DNA from: Natronorubrum tibetense GA33
GTDB lineage: Archaea; Halobacteriota; Halobacteria; Halobacteriales; Natrialbaceae
Direction of reading: 5' to 3'
Assembly (NCBI RefSeq): GCF_000383975.1
Contig: NZ_KB913017.1
Coordinates: 3,696,265 to 3,760,264 of the forward strand
Length of the DNA: 64,000 bases
Shown in pieces: positions 54,309 to 62,944 of the stretch; within the stretch, counting starts at the first letter, position 1, and every line of letters starts with the position of its first letter. The notes below the pieces were generated by a model, which was not told the DNA's origin, made no database searches, and saw nothing but the letters and a program-made list of their open reading frames with translations. Both the position numbers and the translations under genes were made by a program.

Positions 54309-55095
54309 CGAGGCGCTCGAGTCCGCGCGGGATCGATCGGTCGTCGTGCAGGTGGTGAGGCGGGGGAGTGATCGGGTTCGGTCGGCGGTCGGAGGGTCCG
54401 CGTTCATGCAGGTGGTTTCGGGTTGGGTCTCGAGTTTTCGGTCTCGGGACGAGGGTGAGTCCGTCGGTGGAGGTCCGCTCGGTCGGGCGCGTGCGAACTC
54501 GCGAGCGCTTTCGGTGGTCGCGGGGAGTAGGGTGGTCTCGAGCGGGGCGGCCGTCGGGAGCCGAATCACGCAGTGGCGAGGTGGGTCACGGCTCGTCGGT
54601 GCTGGAACGAAGGGAACGGACGTTCTGGAGTCGTCGTTCGCCTACCGGTGGCTCACCTCCGAGCCGGATCCGGAGGTCATCGTCATCGACCTCCGCGAGA
54701 CGCGGGCCCTCGGGCCGCTGATTCGAGGCGTGGATCGGGTCGGGAGGGGACTCGAGGCCCGGAGTACGACGTCGACGGTCGTCGGTTATGTGAGGTGGTT
54801 TGTTTCGGCCGTCCAGGCGCGTCCGATTCAGGCGGTGAGTGCTTGCGTGCTGGCTGCGGTGCTCGTTTCGCTAGTGCTAGTTGTGAGTGTTGGATTGGTC
54901 TCGGAACCGCTGCTCCTCGGACAGCTTCTGGTGGCCGGTCTGGCTACGCTTGGGCTTCGATCGCAGTCTAGTTTGGGGGAATTGCTCGAGTCTCGAGTCG
55001 GTCAGCTGCTCGTGGCGGCGTTCGAACCGCCGGAGCCGCCGGAACGCGGTGAGGGCGGGTCGCGACACGATGAGGAAGAAATACTCCAGGAGTAG
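54301..55095 (+). CDS. Membrane protein coupled to DUF4330, unknown function
   Basis: This 264-residue protein starts from a TTG at 54301, inside the end of the DUF4330 gene. The N-terminal 120 residues are polar (RGSDRVRSAVGGSAFMQVV and on). A central segment has EVIVIDLRETRALGPLIRGV. Two hydrophobic helices follow, about residues 180-200 (AVSACVLAAVLVSLVLVVSV) and 205-222, with the characteristic LGLRSQSSLGELLESRV, and then an acidic tail. The overlap and the same orientation bind it to DUF4330. A truncated second copy of its C-terminal region lies at 56830-57032. Confidence 0.75.
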   Translation: MSDEALESARDRSVVVQVVRRGSDRVRSAVGGSAFMQVVSGWVSSFRSRDEGESVGGGPLGRARANSRALSVVAGSRVVSSGAAVGSRITQWRGGSRLVGAGTKGTDVLESSFAYRWLTSEPDPEVIVIDLRETRALGPLIRGVDRVGRGLEARSTTSTVVGYVRWFVSAVQARPIQAVSACVLAAVLVSLVLVVSVGLVSEPLLLGQLLVAGLATLGLRSQSSLGELLESRVGQLLVAAFEPPEPPERGEGGSRHDEEEILQE

Positions 55096-55146
55096 AACCC
55101 TCTCGAGCGTGAGTCGGCACGGCTCTCGAAGAGACGCACACCTCGA

Positions 55147-55177
55147 AAGCCCCCGACGCGCTCGAGTCGGGGGGCTT
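55147..55177. terminator. Strong GC hairpin after the membrane protein gene
   Basis: AAGCCCCCGAC, then an 8-base spacer, then GTCGGGGGGCTT form a near-perfect stem with one extra G. It lies about 50 bases past the stop of the 54301-55095 gene. It could stabilise or end the transcript; archaeal termination usually depends on T-runs, so the role is uncertain. Confidence 0.4.
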
Positions 55178-55333
55178 GCTGCGCTCCTCACTCCTTCCAG
55201 TCGTTCCGGTGCTTACTGCGCCCGCCTTCCTCGAGCAACGGGAGCGCAAGCGCTCCCGAGCATCGCGACCGCGTCGCGTTCGCTCACCGCGTCGGCCCCT
55301 TTCAGTCCCACCCGACCGCGCGGTGGTCTGACG

Positions 55334-55459
55334 CGAGGCGTCTCCGTCGCCGAAACGGGTCGGGCGACGATCCCGGAGCGTTTCGACGAGGGACGCGAGA
55401 TTCCGGCTTCGGGACGGGTGGCAGTCGACGAGAACGAAGACGATGCGCTACTCGTTTAG
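55334..55459 (+). pseudogene. Remnant of an AbrB/SpoVT-type regulator
   Basis: The reading frame gives GVSVAETGRATIPERFDEGR, then EIPASGRVAVDENEDDALLV and a stop. This matches VSVTEKGQATIPKRLREKHG and IPVPGRVKFVENEAGEIVV of the intact AbrB protein at 57058. The start codon and first residues are lost, key basic positions of the DNA-binding swapped-hairpin have changed, and the C-terminal tail is gone. It lies downstream of the intact membrane protein gene, where the second copy carries its intact AbrB gene. Confidence 0.75.
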
Positions 55460-55590
55460 TTGGGTCAGTGTGTAAATCGTTTCAGTTGTTACTATAGAAC
55501 AGCACAAGACCGAAGAACCTTGACGAACTGGGGCAGTGCGCTGACTACCCCAATCTTGATTCTCGTGGAGCGTCAACGTTGTCAACAAGG

Positions 55591-55821
55591 ATGTCACATC
55601 AGATCCGTCTTGAAGATGACGTATACGAACGCATCAAAGCGAACAAACGTGATGATGAGTCATTCAGCGACGCCGTGGATCGTCTTATCGGTGGGCGGTC
55701 ACTCCGCGATCTCCGCACTGTCTTCGACGAAGACCAGGTGAGCGAGATGCGCGACGCGATAGCGGCCGCTGATCAGGCAGACCGCGATGAAGTACGGGAG
55801 GTCGCAGAGCGCTTCGAATGA
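55591..55821 (+). CDS. VapB-like antitoxin
   Basis: This 76-residue protein starts MSHQIRLEDDVYERIKANKR, a ribbon-helix-helix type DNA-binding N-terminus, followed by ESFSDAVDRLIGG and an acidic C-terminal helix (DEVREVAERFE) suited to wrap a toxin. Its last four bases overlap the start of the PIN-domain gene, the standard type II toxin-antitoxin arrangement. I chose the ATG at 55591; an ATG at 55579 would add four residues. Confidence 0.85.
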   Translation: MSHQIRLEDDVYERIKANKRDDESFSDAVDRLIGGRSLRDLRTVFDEDQVSEMRDAIAAADQADRDEVREVAERFE

Positions 55822-56225
55822 TCGTTGATACGAGCTTCGTTCTGGATGTCATCGACGACGTCGAACCCGCTGTCCAGAAAGAACAGGAGCTCGAAGCCGA
55901 GAGCATCCCGCTGGTGATCCCCTCGATGACCGTATTGGAGCTCTACATCGGCGTCGGGAAGGTGGCGAACACCCTCGAAGAACGTCAAAAGGTAGAAGCC
56001 GTACTCGATTCCTATCCAGTAGTGGATATGACTCCGAGCATCTCTCGCCGCGCTGGGCGACTGCTCGGTGAGCGAATGGCCGATGCGGCCAAAGGAAAGG
56101 GGCCTGGTATCGGGAAAGGAGATGCAGCAGTCGCAGCAACTGCTCTGGAACGTGATGAGCCTGTTCTCGCTGGTGACGGACACTTCGGGAACATCCCCGG
56201 AGTCACCCACGAAACGTACCGGTAA
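55818..56225 (+). CDS. vapC: VapC-like PIN-domain ribonuclease toxin
   Basis: This 135-residue PIN-domain nuclease shows the expected acidic residues: Asp4 in IVDTSFVLD, Glu41 in TVLELYIGV, Asp102 in GKGDAAVAATAL and Asp120 in LAGDGHFGN. It is coupled to the upstream antitoxin by a four-base overlap. VapC toxins cut tRNA or rRNA; the target of this one cannot be told. The pair sits between the two decayed copies of the membrane-protein/AbrB module. Confidence 0.88.
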   Translation: MIVDTSFVLDVIDDVEPAVQKEQELEAESIPLVIPSMTVLELYIGVGKVANTLEERQKVEAVLDSYPVVDMTPSISRRAGRLLGERMADAAKGKGPGIGKGDAAVAATALERDEPVLAGDGHFGNIPGVTHETYR

Positions 56226-56335
56226 GGAAGTGTCACAACGTACATCGTCCTTCTTCCATCCATAACCATACTGGTCTAACGTAGTGAAGTCAACCCTGTG
56301 TGCTTATGTGATCCACCATCTTACATCTAGATGAC

Positions 56336-56809
56336 GTGTCCGACATCTCCGCGCACTCCAAAGCCGACCGGGAGGAAAACCCCTTGGAGCGGCAGCGAGA
56401 GTTGATGGAGTTACTGTCGCAGGAAACCCGCCACAGCATCATTCAGGTTCTCTTGGGGCACCCAGAGGCTCTCGCGTCAGCGGGTGAAATCAATCATTTC
56501 ATTCCGAGCAAATCGAAAAAGACCGTGGAAGAGCAGCTGGGCGTGCTCGTCGAAGCGGGCATCCTCGAAATCTACGAGTACCCACCAAACAAGGAGAAGC
56601 GTGGCCTGCCGTGGAAATTCTACGGTTTCACCGAATATAGTGTCGGTATCCTCGTGGACTTCAACTATCTCGAGGGCGTCCCAATGGCGCGAGCCGTGCA
56701 CCAGAAAACGCGAACGCCCGAGAAAATTGAGCGGCACGAAACGGCCCCTCGACCACCCCTCCCAGAATCAGTCCGGACGGCGTTTCGGCTTGATGAAAAA
56801 GCGGAGTAA
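56336..56809 (+). CDS. Winged-helix transcriptional regulator (ArsR-like)
   Basis: This 157-residue protein has a helix-turn-helix core at about residues 20-85: RELMELLSQETRHSIIQVLL, then the recognition region KSKKTVEEQLGVLVEAGILE and a wing with YEYPPNKEKRGLPWKFYGFT. The C-terminal part is charged and Pro-rich. It starts with GTG at 56336. Such regulators are common next to haloarchaeal accessory modules. It overlaps in position with the junction to the second, truncated membrane-protein copy, which starts about 20 bases later. Confidence 0.82.
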   Translation: MSDISAHSKADREENPLERQRELMELLSQETRHSIIQVLLGHPEALASAGEINHFIPSKSKKTVEEQLGVLVEAGILEIYEYPPNKEKRGLPWKFYGFTEYSVGILVDFNYLEGVPMARAVHQKTRTPEKIERHETAPRPPLPESVRTAFRLDEKAE

Positions 56810-56829
56810 CTGGTTCCGGGCGTACAGGA

Positions 56830-57032
56830 GCGGGTCGCCGGAGATAGTTGTCGTCGCCGGGCTGGCCGCGCTCGGACTTCGGTCGCAGTCGAGTTTGGGG
56901 AAATTGCTCGAGACTCGAGTCGGACGAGGGATTGTGGCGGCGTTCGAATCGCCGGAGCGGGTTGAAAACGAGTCCCAGCAGGATGAGGAAGATACTGGGC
57001 GAACCTCTGGGAACATCCGAGAACAGGGCTAA
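56830..57032 (+). pseudogene. Truncated second copy of the membrane protein C-terminal region
   Basis: The frame reads VVVAGLAALGLRSQSSLGKL, LETRVGRGIVAAFESPERVE and an acidic tail, matching LVAGLATLGLRSQSSLGELL and ESRVGQLLVAAFEPPE of the intact gene at 54301-55095. The first ~200 residues are absent; instead the end of the winged-helix gene abuts. Identity is high over about 120 bases. It ends with a stop just before the intact AbrB gene. Confidence 0.8.
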
Positions 57033-57057
57033 GTAATTCTATCTGGATGTATTACGT

Positions 57058-57366
57058 ATGCCGAGTAATACCAACGGAGCCGGTGAGGAGCGAATCGTCT
57101 CCGTCACCGAAAAGGGGCAGGCGACGATTCCGAAGCGGCTTCGAGAGAAACACGGGATCCCGGTGCCCGGACGGGTGAAGTTCGTCGAGAACGAGGCCGG
57201 TGAGATCGTCGTCCGGCCGGTCGGCTCGATGCGGGAGTTCCGCGGCCTCGAGCGAGACGGCGAGGAGGAGCTCCCGGCGACAGCCGTCCTTCGCGACGAG
57301 CGGGAGCGAGATACGCGGCGATCCGAAGCAGTAGTCGAGAAGTTCGACGACGAGGACGCGGGATGA
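57058..57366 (+). CDS. AbrB/SpoVT-family regulator (antitoxin-like)
   Basis: This 102-residue protein has a swapped-hairpin AbrB DNA-binding domain at about residues 11-56: RIVSVTEKGQATIPKRLREK, then HGIPVPGRVKFVENEAGEIV. An acidic/charged C-terminal tail of about 45 residues suggests an antitoxin that binds a partner. Its stop overlaps an ATG (ATGA at 57363), but the following frame hits a stop after 11 codons (MTERIVFYIGS), so any toxin partner is lost. It follows the truncated membrane-protein copy. Confidence 0.85.
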   Translation: MPSNTNGAGEERIVSVTEKGQATIPKRLREKHGIPVPGRVKFVENEAGEIVVRPVGSMREFRGLERDGEEELPATAVLRDERERDTRRSEAVVEKFDDEDAG

Positions 57367-57520
57367 CCGAGCGGATCGTTTTCTACATCGGCTCCTGAGC
57401 CGGCTTTCATCCGGACGACGTTCGGCGGAGTCTCGAGCGGTTCCGCGACGAACTGGCCTGTTCGGTCGCCGTGGACAGCCGTCGTCTTCGGGCGAGTCAT
57501 CGAATCCGTCTCACTAACAG
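57363..57520 (+). pseudogene. Possible dead gene downstream of AbrB
   Basis: An ATG overlapping the AbrB stop begins MTERIVFYIGS and meets TGA. The same frame then stays open with Arg-rich sequence including FRDELACSVAVDSRRL. Position and coupling are what one expects for a PIN-type toxin, but no acidic catalytic residues are visible. This is weak evidence. Confidence 0.25.
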
Positions 57521-57653
57521 ACTGCCGAGCGACTGCTCGAGGGGACACCAGCAGCTACCCGACCCACTACCTACCCGCTTCGCGAGGATTTCCACGTTCA
57601 GTTTTGAGAGGGAAGATCTCTCTCGAGGGTGGTTGCTTACGTCCCGTCCACGG

Positions 57654-58610
57654 TCACCCGAGGACGTCAGCCGTCTCCGGGGGCTGCTCTGCGGCCTGGG
57701 TTGTTTCGCCGGGGATCGCCGCATCGTCGGGCACGATTAGTCGGCGCTCGGTGTACTCGAGCCCGTTCTTTCGCTCGGTTCGCTTGCGGACTGCGAGTCG
57801 GTGCTTCGAGAGGTCGAGTACTGCGTCGATCGTGCGGGAGACCAACTTCTTCGCGTAGCTCTCGCTGGTCCCCGGCTCCTGGCGTCGGATCCAGTGTTTG
57901 AGGTCGCTCGCCTTGAGGTACTCCCGGACGCCCTTGCAGCCCGCGTTCCAGGGATCGTCACCGACGCTCGAGTCGGTCCGTGCGCTCCACAGCTTCGCGG
58001 CTAATCTCGTCGGGAGCGCGTTCGTGGTCGACCGGAGCATGTCGTCGTCCACGCGCGCGAGTTGCTGGATCGGGAGCAGGTCGCCGTAGGCCAGCGAGAC
58101 GTCGCTTCGGTCGAGGGGATCGGTGTGTTCGGGGAGTCTGAAATAGGTTCGGCCGTCGTCCTTCGTGATCCGCTCGAGGCGATCGCCCCGGACGTCGAGT
58201 TCGTGTTCGTCGACGGTGTCGGCCCGGAGGTGGGCTCCCTTCTCGAGTTCGCGCGCCTGGAGCTCGCGCAGGCGCGTCTTGTTGGTGTTCGCTTTCTTCA
58301 GGGCCGCTTTGGTTTGCTTGGTTGTGGTTGTGGCGTTGGTCTGGAGGTCCTCGAGTGTCGTTTGATGGTCCTCGAGTTGGGTGTCAGTTTGCTCGAGGTG
58401 GTGGGTGTGGTTCTCGAGGCGTTTATGCTGGTCGTCAAGGCGTTCGTCGTGGTCCTCGAGACGGTGGGTGTGATCGTCGAGGCATTCGTCGTGATCGTCG
58501 AGGCGTGACTCAAGCGTCGCGATCCGCTCGTCCTTTCGTCGGAGTTCGGCCTCGAGTTGCTCGATACGGTCGGTGAGGGCGGCGAGCTGGGACTCGAGCG
58601 ACTCAGTCAT
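57654..58610 (-). CDS. Long coiled-coil protein with C-terminal domain, unknown function
   Basis: This protein of about 318 residues has an N-terminal coiled coil of ~110 residues made of heptads, such as LEAELRRKDERIATLESRLD followed by repeated L-D-D-H and L-E-D-H units. A basic stretch follows (TKQTKAALKKANTNKTRLRE), then a globular domain from about residue 120 (DGRTYFRLPEHTDPLDRSDV, DPWNAGCKGVREYLKASDLK). It ends with a Pro-rich tail. I chose the ATG at 58610, which overlaps the stop of the upstream gene by eight bases. The C-terminal part (LKHWIRRQEPGTSESYAKKL) may bind nucleic acid. No family recognised; such pairs are typical of haloarchaeal accessory regions. Confidence 0.7.
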   Translation of the reverse strand: MTESLESQLAALTDRIEQLEAELRRKDERIATLESRLDDHDECLDDHTHRLEDHDERLDDQHKRLENHTHHLEQTDTQLEDHQTTLEDLQTNATTTTKQTKAALKKANTNKTRLRELQARELEKGAHLRADTVDEHELDVRGDRLERITKDDGRTYFRLPEHTDPLDRSDVSLAYGDLLPIQQLARVDDDMLRSTTNALPTRLAAKLWSARTDSSVGDDPWNAGCKGVREYLKASDLKHWIRRQEPGTSESYAKKLVSRTIDAVLDLSKHRLAVRKRTERKNGLEYTERRLIVPDDAAIPGETTQAAEQPPETADVLG

Positions 58611-59034
58611 CGTTCTCACCGTCGGTCTCCTCGGTGTCGGGCCGGTCTTCGGATGCCCGTTCCTGATCGTCGTGCTGGTCGTGGTCGAATTTTTTCGGCG
58701 GCGGTCCGGAGAACGTCGTCACGCCACGGCCCGCATTGGTGTCGGTCTCGTCCGGATGATAATGGATCGCCGCTTCGGGTCCGAGCAGGAGCAAGCCGAT
58801 CTGGCTCGCTTCCGCCCTGATCTCCCGGCACCGTCGACGGGCTTGGTGGCGCGTCTCGTCCGGTACTCGTTCGCCTTCTATTTCGGCTCGATGGAGGCGC
58901 GCGTGTAGTGATCGGGTGAGCGTGTCGAGGGCCTCGAGATAGGTTTCGATCGGTTGAGTAGGGTCCTCGAGTCGTGCTGGCGATGCATCCTGTCGGTCGG
59001 GGCTTTCATTACCCCGCGAATCGTCGTTCGACAT
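58603..59034 (-). CDS. Acidic protein coupled to the coiled-coil protein, unknown function
   Basis: This 143-residue protein has a polar, probably disordered N-terminus (SNDDSRGNESPDRQDASPAR). A helical middle follows (PIETYLEALDTLTRSLHARL, then RHQARRRCREIRAEASQIGL), with a conserved-looking segment AAIHYHPDETDTNAG and a long acidic tail rich in Asp, Glu and His. Its last codons overlap the start of the next gene (ATGACTGA), so both proteins are made together. No known family. Confidence 0.65.
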   Translation of the reverse strand: MSNDDSRGNESPDRQDASPARLEDPTQPIETYLEALDTLTRSLHARLHRAEIEGERVPDETRHQARRRCREIRAEASQIGLLLLGPEAAIHYHPDETDTNAGRGVTTFSGPPPKKFDHDQHDDQERASEDRPDTEETDGENDD

Positions 59035-59268
59035 GGCTTCCGTAGTGTGGTTACGGGAGCTTCTCGCGGACTGGTGCCGCTAACACCGGTCCGTCATTCT
59101 GCGACTCAGTGATTGGAAGAGCCACATATTGCTTCCGTGCGAGAGACAAAGTACTCCTCTGACATAAATCTTGACTACATATGGCGTTCTAAAGAGACCC
59201 CAAATAACGAATTATCTCTCGAAGATGGTACTGATTTTTCTGTTCTGATGGAGGTCTATCGTGAATAG

Positions 59269-59529
59269 ATGGTCGAACGGGTCCCGTGGATGGCTCCTGT
59301 TGACTACGAGATTCTGCTCTTTTTCGACGAGCATCCTATCCAAGTGTCTCCAAAGGTAGTTGCAGCGAATATCGACTACGATCGCCAGTATGTGGGCAAG
59401 CGATGCGGGACACTCGCTGATGCAGGACTGCTGGAATCCGTTGGAACTGGCCTCTATGCGCTTACGGAAACTGGGCACGCGTATCTCGAGGGTGAGCTAG
59501 ATGTGAGCGAACTCGAGATGGAAGAATAG
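59269..59529 (+). CDS. Winged-helix protein, phage PhiH1 repressor-like
   Basis: This 86-residue protein has the winged-helix outline of the small haloarchaeal PhiH1-repressor-like family. Helix 1 is DYEILLFFDEHPIQVS, the recognition helix region is DRQYVGKRCGTLADAGLLES, and the wing is GTGLYALTETGHAYLEGEL. Length is normal. It stands alone at the border where base composition changes, which is where mobile-element-derived regulators are often found. Confidence 0.8.
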   Translation: MVERVPWMAPVDYEILLFFDEHPIQVSPKVVAANIDYDRQYVGKRCGTLADAGLLESVGTGLYALTETGHAYLEGELDVSELEMEE

Positions 59530-59806
59530 CATTAAATTAAAATGCTGGACTCAGGTGCTTTGAGTGTTCTTAGGAAACCTCAATGGCTTGTGCGGAGTAA
59601 TCCGTGGTATTCCTTTTTATGGTCGTAATTCAGTTACACATCAGACCATTAGCTGTGAGTCGCGTAGATCGGTTTTTAACGTCGCATATTGTTTGAAGGA
59701 GAGTACTAGTCAAGTGGTGCTAAGCATCCGGTAATAGAGTTCTACGACCGCATCAGACCACCGAGGTTATTACACTCTGCCAAATTACTACCTAATCAGT
59801 CACCGT

Positions 59807-61612
59807 ATGTCCTCATCTGAATCCGATTCCGTCTCTCGGCGCGAAAAAATAGATGCCCTCCTCGACGTTGCTCGCTTCAATCCGAAGTTCACAGCGTTGA
59901 TTGTCGTGCTGGGGCTTGCTGCGGCAGTACTCGAGGGTATCGGACTGAGCTTTATTTTGCCAGTCATCGAGATCGTACAGTTGGATGACCCAACAGCTGA
60001 GGCTGACGGGCTTTTGGGTGCATTCGTAACGGCCTACGCGACTCTTGGTGTTCCGTTCACACTTGGATACGTTGTCGTCGGTGTGGCCGTCGTGATGACC
60101 GTCCGCTACACGACTAGTTTTGTGGTCGCATGGTTCCGTGAGGCTCTGCGAACCTACTACATTCGTGACCTTCAACTTCGGGCCTATGATAACGCGCTTG
60201 ACGCGCGTGTTGAATACTTTGACGAGGAGGGATCTGACGACATTCTCAATGCCATCGTTACACAGACCACCTACGCAGGGCGAGTTATCCAACGAGTTGT
60301 CCAATTACTTGAGTCGCTATTTCTCTCGCTCGTCTATCTATTAATCGCGCTAGTCATCTCGCCATTATTGACACTCTTTGCAGTAGGTGTTCTCGGATTT
60401 TTAACGGTCTTCCTTCGGCGAATCGTTGAACCGGGCTACGAGGTTGGCGATATTGTTGCTGACGCCAACGAACGACGGCAAGAAGCTGCACAGGCGGGCA
60501 CCCAGGGCATCCGTGACGTCCGTATTTTCGGACTTGCCAGTGAGCTTCGACAGGATTTTGTCAATGCAGTTGACCGATTTACTAGTGCACGAATCACGCT
60601 TCGACGTAACGAAGCTGCGATCAATAACTTCTATAATCTCGGCGTCGCTGTTTCCGTATTCGTACTCATTTATCTTGCGCTGACGTTCGCTAATCTCTCG
60701 ATCGGTGCACTTGGTGTGTTCCTCTTTGCGATGTTCCAACTCGGGCCGAAAGTGAGCCAAGTGAATAAGTTACTTTACAATGTTGAAAATGATCTTCCAC
60801 ACCTCGTTCGTACACAGGAATTTATTAAGGAACTTGAGGCTCGAGAAGAGCCGAACAACCCGACTCGCGATGTTCCACAGGCTGTCGACCATCTTGAGTT
60901 CGCCGACGTTCATTTCTCGTATGATCAAGAAGAAGAGGTTTTGTCCGGGATCAATTTTGAGGTTGACAAAGGCGAGTTCGTCGCCTTCGTCGGCCAATCG
61001 GGTGCCGGTAAATCGACGATCATCTCAGTGCTTGCACGGCTATACGAACTCGACGGTGGTGAAATTCGTGCAAATAACGTTCCGATCGACGAAATGGATA
61101 TTCACGATTGGCGCGAACGAATTGCCATCGTCCGGCAGAATCCGTTCATCTTCAACGACACATTGGAGTATAACCTCACAATCGGAAATCGCGATGTAAC
61201 GCGTGCCGAACTAGAACGTGCCTGTGAGATTTCGAAGATCGACGAGTTCTTCGACGAATTGCCGAACGGGTACGAAACGATGCTCGGCGACGATGGTGTC
61301 CGACTATCAGGTGGACAGAAACAACGTGTCGCGCTCGCGCGGGCGTTACTACAGGACGCGGATCTATTAGTGCTGGACGAAGCAACGAGTGACTTGGACT
61401 CGAACCTTGAACAGGAAGTACAAGCGGCGATCGAGGAGATGGACCGCGACTACGCGATGATCGCTATTGCGCATCGACTGTCTACAGTCGAAAACGCAGA
61501 TCGAATCTACACAGTCGATAACGGTGAGATCATCGAGACTGGAACCCACAATGAATTGATCAACAACGATGGACAGTACTCCGACCTGTATGCTATCCAG
61601 TCTCGTGGATAA
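59807..61612 (+). CDS. ABC exporter, fused membrane and ATPase domains
   Basis: This 601-residue half-transporter is of the MsbA/PglK type. Six membrane helices lie at about residues 30-330, starting FTALIVVLGLAAAVLEGIGL. The nucleotide-binding domain follows, with Walker A GQSGAGKSTIIS, Q-loop IVRQNPFIFN, signature LSGGQKQRVALARAL, Walker B LLVLDEATSDLD and H-loop IAHRLST. It would work as a homodimer. PglK-like exporters flip lipid-linked oligosaccharides in bacteria, and the neighbouring genes fit a glycan role, but other substrates are possible. Codons are AT-richer than in the upstream genes. Confidence 0.92.
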   Translation: MSSSESDSVSRREKIDALLDVARFNPKFTALIVVLGLAAAVLEGIGLSFILPVIEIVQLDDPTAEADGLLGAFVTAYATLGVPFTLGYVVVGVAVVMTVRYTTSFVVAWFREALRTYYIRDLQLRAYDNALDARVEYFDEEGSDDILNAIVTQTTYAGRVIQRVVQLLESLFLSLVYLLIALVISPLLTLFAVGVLGFLTVFLRRIVEPGYEVGDIVADANERRQEAAQAGTQGIRDVRIFGLASELRQDFVNAVDRFTSARITLRRNEAAINNFYNLGVAVSVFVLIYLALTFANLSIGALGVFLFAMFQLGPKVSQVNKLLYNVENDLPHLVRTQEFIKELEAREEPNNPTRDVPQAVDHLEFADVHFSYDQEEEVLSGINFEVDKGEFVAFVGQSGAGKSTIISVLARLYELDGGEIRANNVPIDEMDIHDWRERIAIVRQNPFIFNDTLEYNLTIGNRDVTRAELERACEISKIDEFFDELPNGYETMLGDDGVRLSGGQKQRVALARALLQDADLLVLDEATSDLDSNLEQEVQAAIEEMDRDYAMIAIAHRLSTVENADRIYTVDNGEIIETGTHNELINNDGQYSDLYAIQSRG

Positions 61613-61930
61613 TGCGTCTCTGGCTTTTGATCAAGTTAATATCAACACCTCACAAATCATCCTCAGCTAACTGGAGCTGAAGCGTGATTTGCTGAGGAAC
61701 CGAAGGCAGATTCGTGCATCGAGGGGACCATCCCATCTCTCGTCGTAGTCACAGTCGAAGATAGCTATTTTGAGAGAGATTCGCCCAGTGACCTCTTCCG
61801 TGGGGGAAGTGAGGAAAACCTAAATGACAATCACGGAACGATATGAGTTAGCTACTTAGTGGGACGTCATAGTTGCCTCACACCTGATTGAACGATAACC
61901 TATATCAACCAAAGGGACAAGATTGGAATT
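61613..61930. other. AT-rich non-coding interval
   Basis: No gene supported in 318 bases. An 8-base inverted repeat, TCCTCAGC / GCTGAGGA, lies at 61660-61667 and 61691-61698, and could be a weak hairpin downstream of the ABC exporter gene. The end of the interval contains CCTATATCAACC about 30 bases before the next ATG, probably its TATA element. Confidence 0.45.
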
Positions 61931-62635
61931 ATGCCTAAAGGTGATAATTGGAGTGCCCTAGCAAAAAAAGGGCTGAAGAAACCACACCGGATACCCCCGT
62001 TTGTTCTGCGGCAAATGTTCCCAAAAAAGTTCCAGAAGTGGAAAAGCCAAGAAGGAGTGGTGACGTGGGATTCATTCAGTTGGGGTGATGGCTCTAACCC
62101 TGCACAAATTAGCGCCATTAATTACCATATGGTCCAAGCATTGCGGAAGGATCTGGAAGGACACAATTTCGAGACTGCCGTCGAAATAGGATGCGGGTAT
62201 GGACGGGTAACCCCATGGTTATCTGACTATGCATCTACTGTGATCGGTATTGAGCCAAACGAAGAAATGGCACAATATATAGAGAAATATCACCCCAATA
62301 TAAAATATATTCAATCAAAAGCGCAAGATATGCCATTGGATGATGATAGTGTTGGCTTGATTTTTACGCGCTCTGTATTACAACATATACCCCCAAATGA
62401 TATACAGAGTGTTTGCAATGAAGTATCTCGTGTGACTTCATCTAATTCTCGTTTGTTGCTCTGCGAGGCGACCTCAGGAGAGGGGGATAATCAAAGTTTC
62501 TGGCCTCGTCCCAAAAGCACCTATAAAGAACTATTCTCAGATTTCGAACTAACACAGAGTTGGAAAAGAGACGCTCCTGCAAAAACGCGGGAACACACTC
62601 GTGAAAGGATGACGTTCATCTGCAAACAGTCCTGA
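61931..62635 (+). CDS. Class I SAM-dependent methyltransferase
   Basis: This 234-residue methyltransferase has motif I VEIGCGYGRVTPWLSDY at about residues 84-100, the acidic residue ending strand 2 in IGIEPNEEMAQYIEKY, motif II QDMPLDDDSVGLIFTRSV and motif III-like SSNSRLLLCEATSG. The N-terminal 80 residues are basic and specific to this subgroup. It may methylate a sugar or lipid-linked glycan, judging from the exporter and the phosphatase-fold neighbour. The gene is AT-rich for a haloarchaeon, suggesting recent acquisition. Confidence 0.88.
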   Translation: MPKGDNWSALAKKGLKKPHRIPPFVLRQMFPKKFQKWKSQEGVVTWDSFSWGDGSNPAQISAINYHMVQALRKDLEGHNFETAVEIGCGYGRVTPWLSDYASTVIGIEPNEEMAQYIEKYHPNIKYIQSKAQDMPLDDDSVGLIFTRSVLQHIPPNDIQSVCNEVSRVTSSNSRLLLCEATSGEGDNQSFWPRPKSTYKELFSDFELTQSWKRDAPAKTREHTRERMTFICKQS

Positions 62636-62944
62636 TAGCTATCGATTTCCCATTCGCCAGGGAGTTCATCACGCATCAATTTTTATTTCATTTGGTTTAT
62701 CAATTAACCCTGGAAGTCTGTCGTCTATGGTGGTGGCTGAGCAACTGAAGAATCAATCTGTTTTCTTCACGTGATATTTAGTATCACTGATTGGTTATCC
62801 AAATTATAAACAGATATTGGCAATTGTTTAATACTGATTGGGACTTTCTACGATAGTGCTTGAATGTTTTTGTTCAGTTCCTCGAATCGTGTCCTTTGTA
62901 TGAGTAACTAGGTTTAAATTCGATGACCGCATGGTGGTTGACTG
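62636..62944. other. AT-rich non-coding interval
   Basis: Around 310 bases with no supported gene or RNA. The composition is as AT-rich as the flanking genes, in line with a common foreign origin for this end of the window. Confidence 0.4.
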
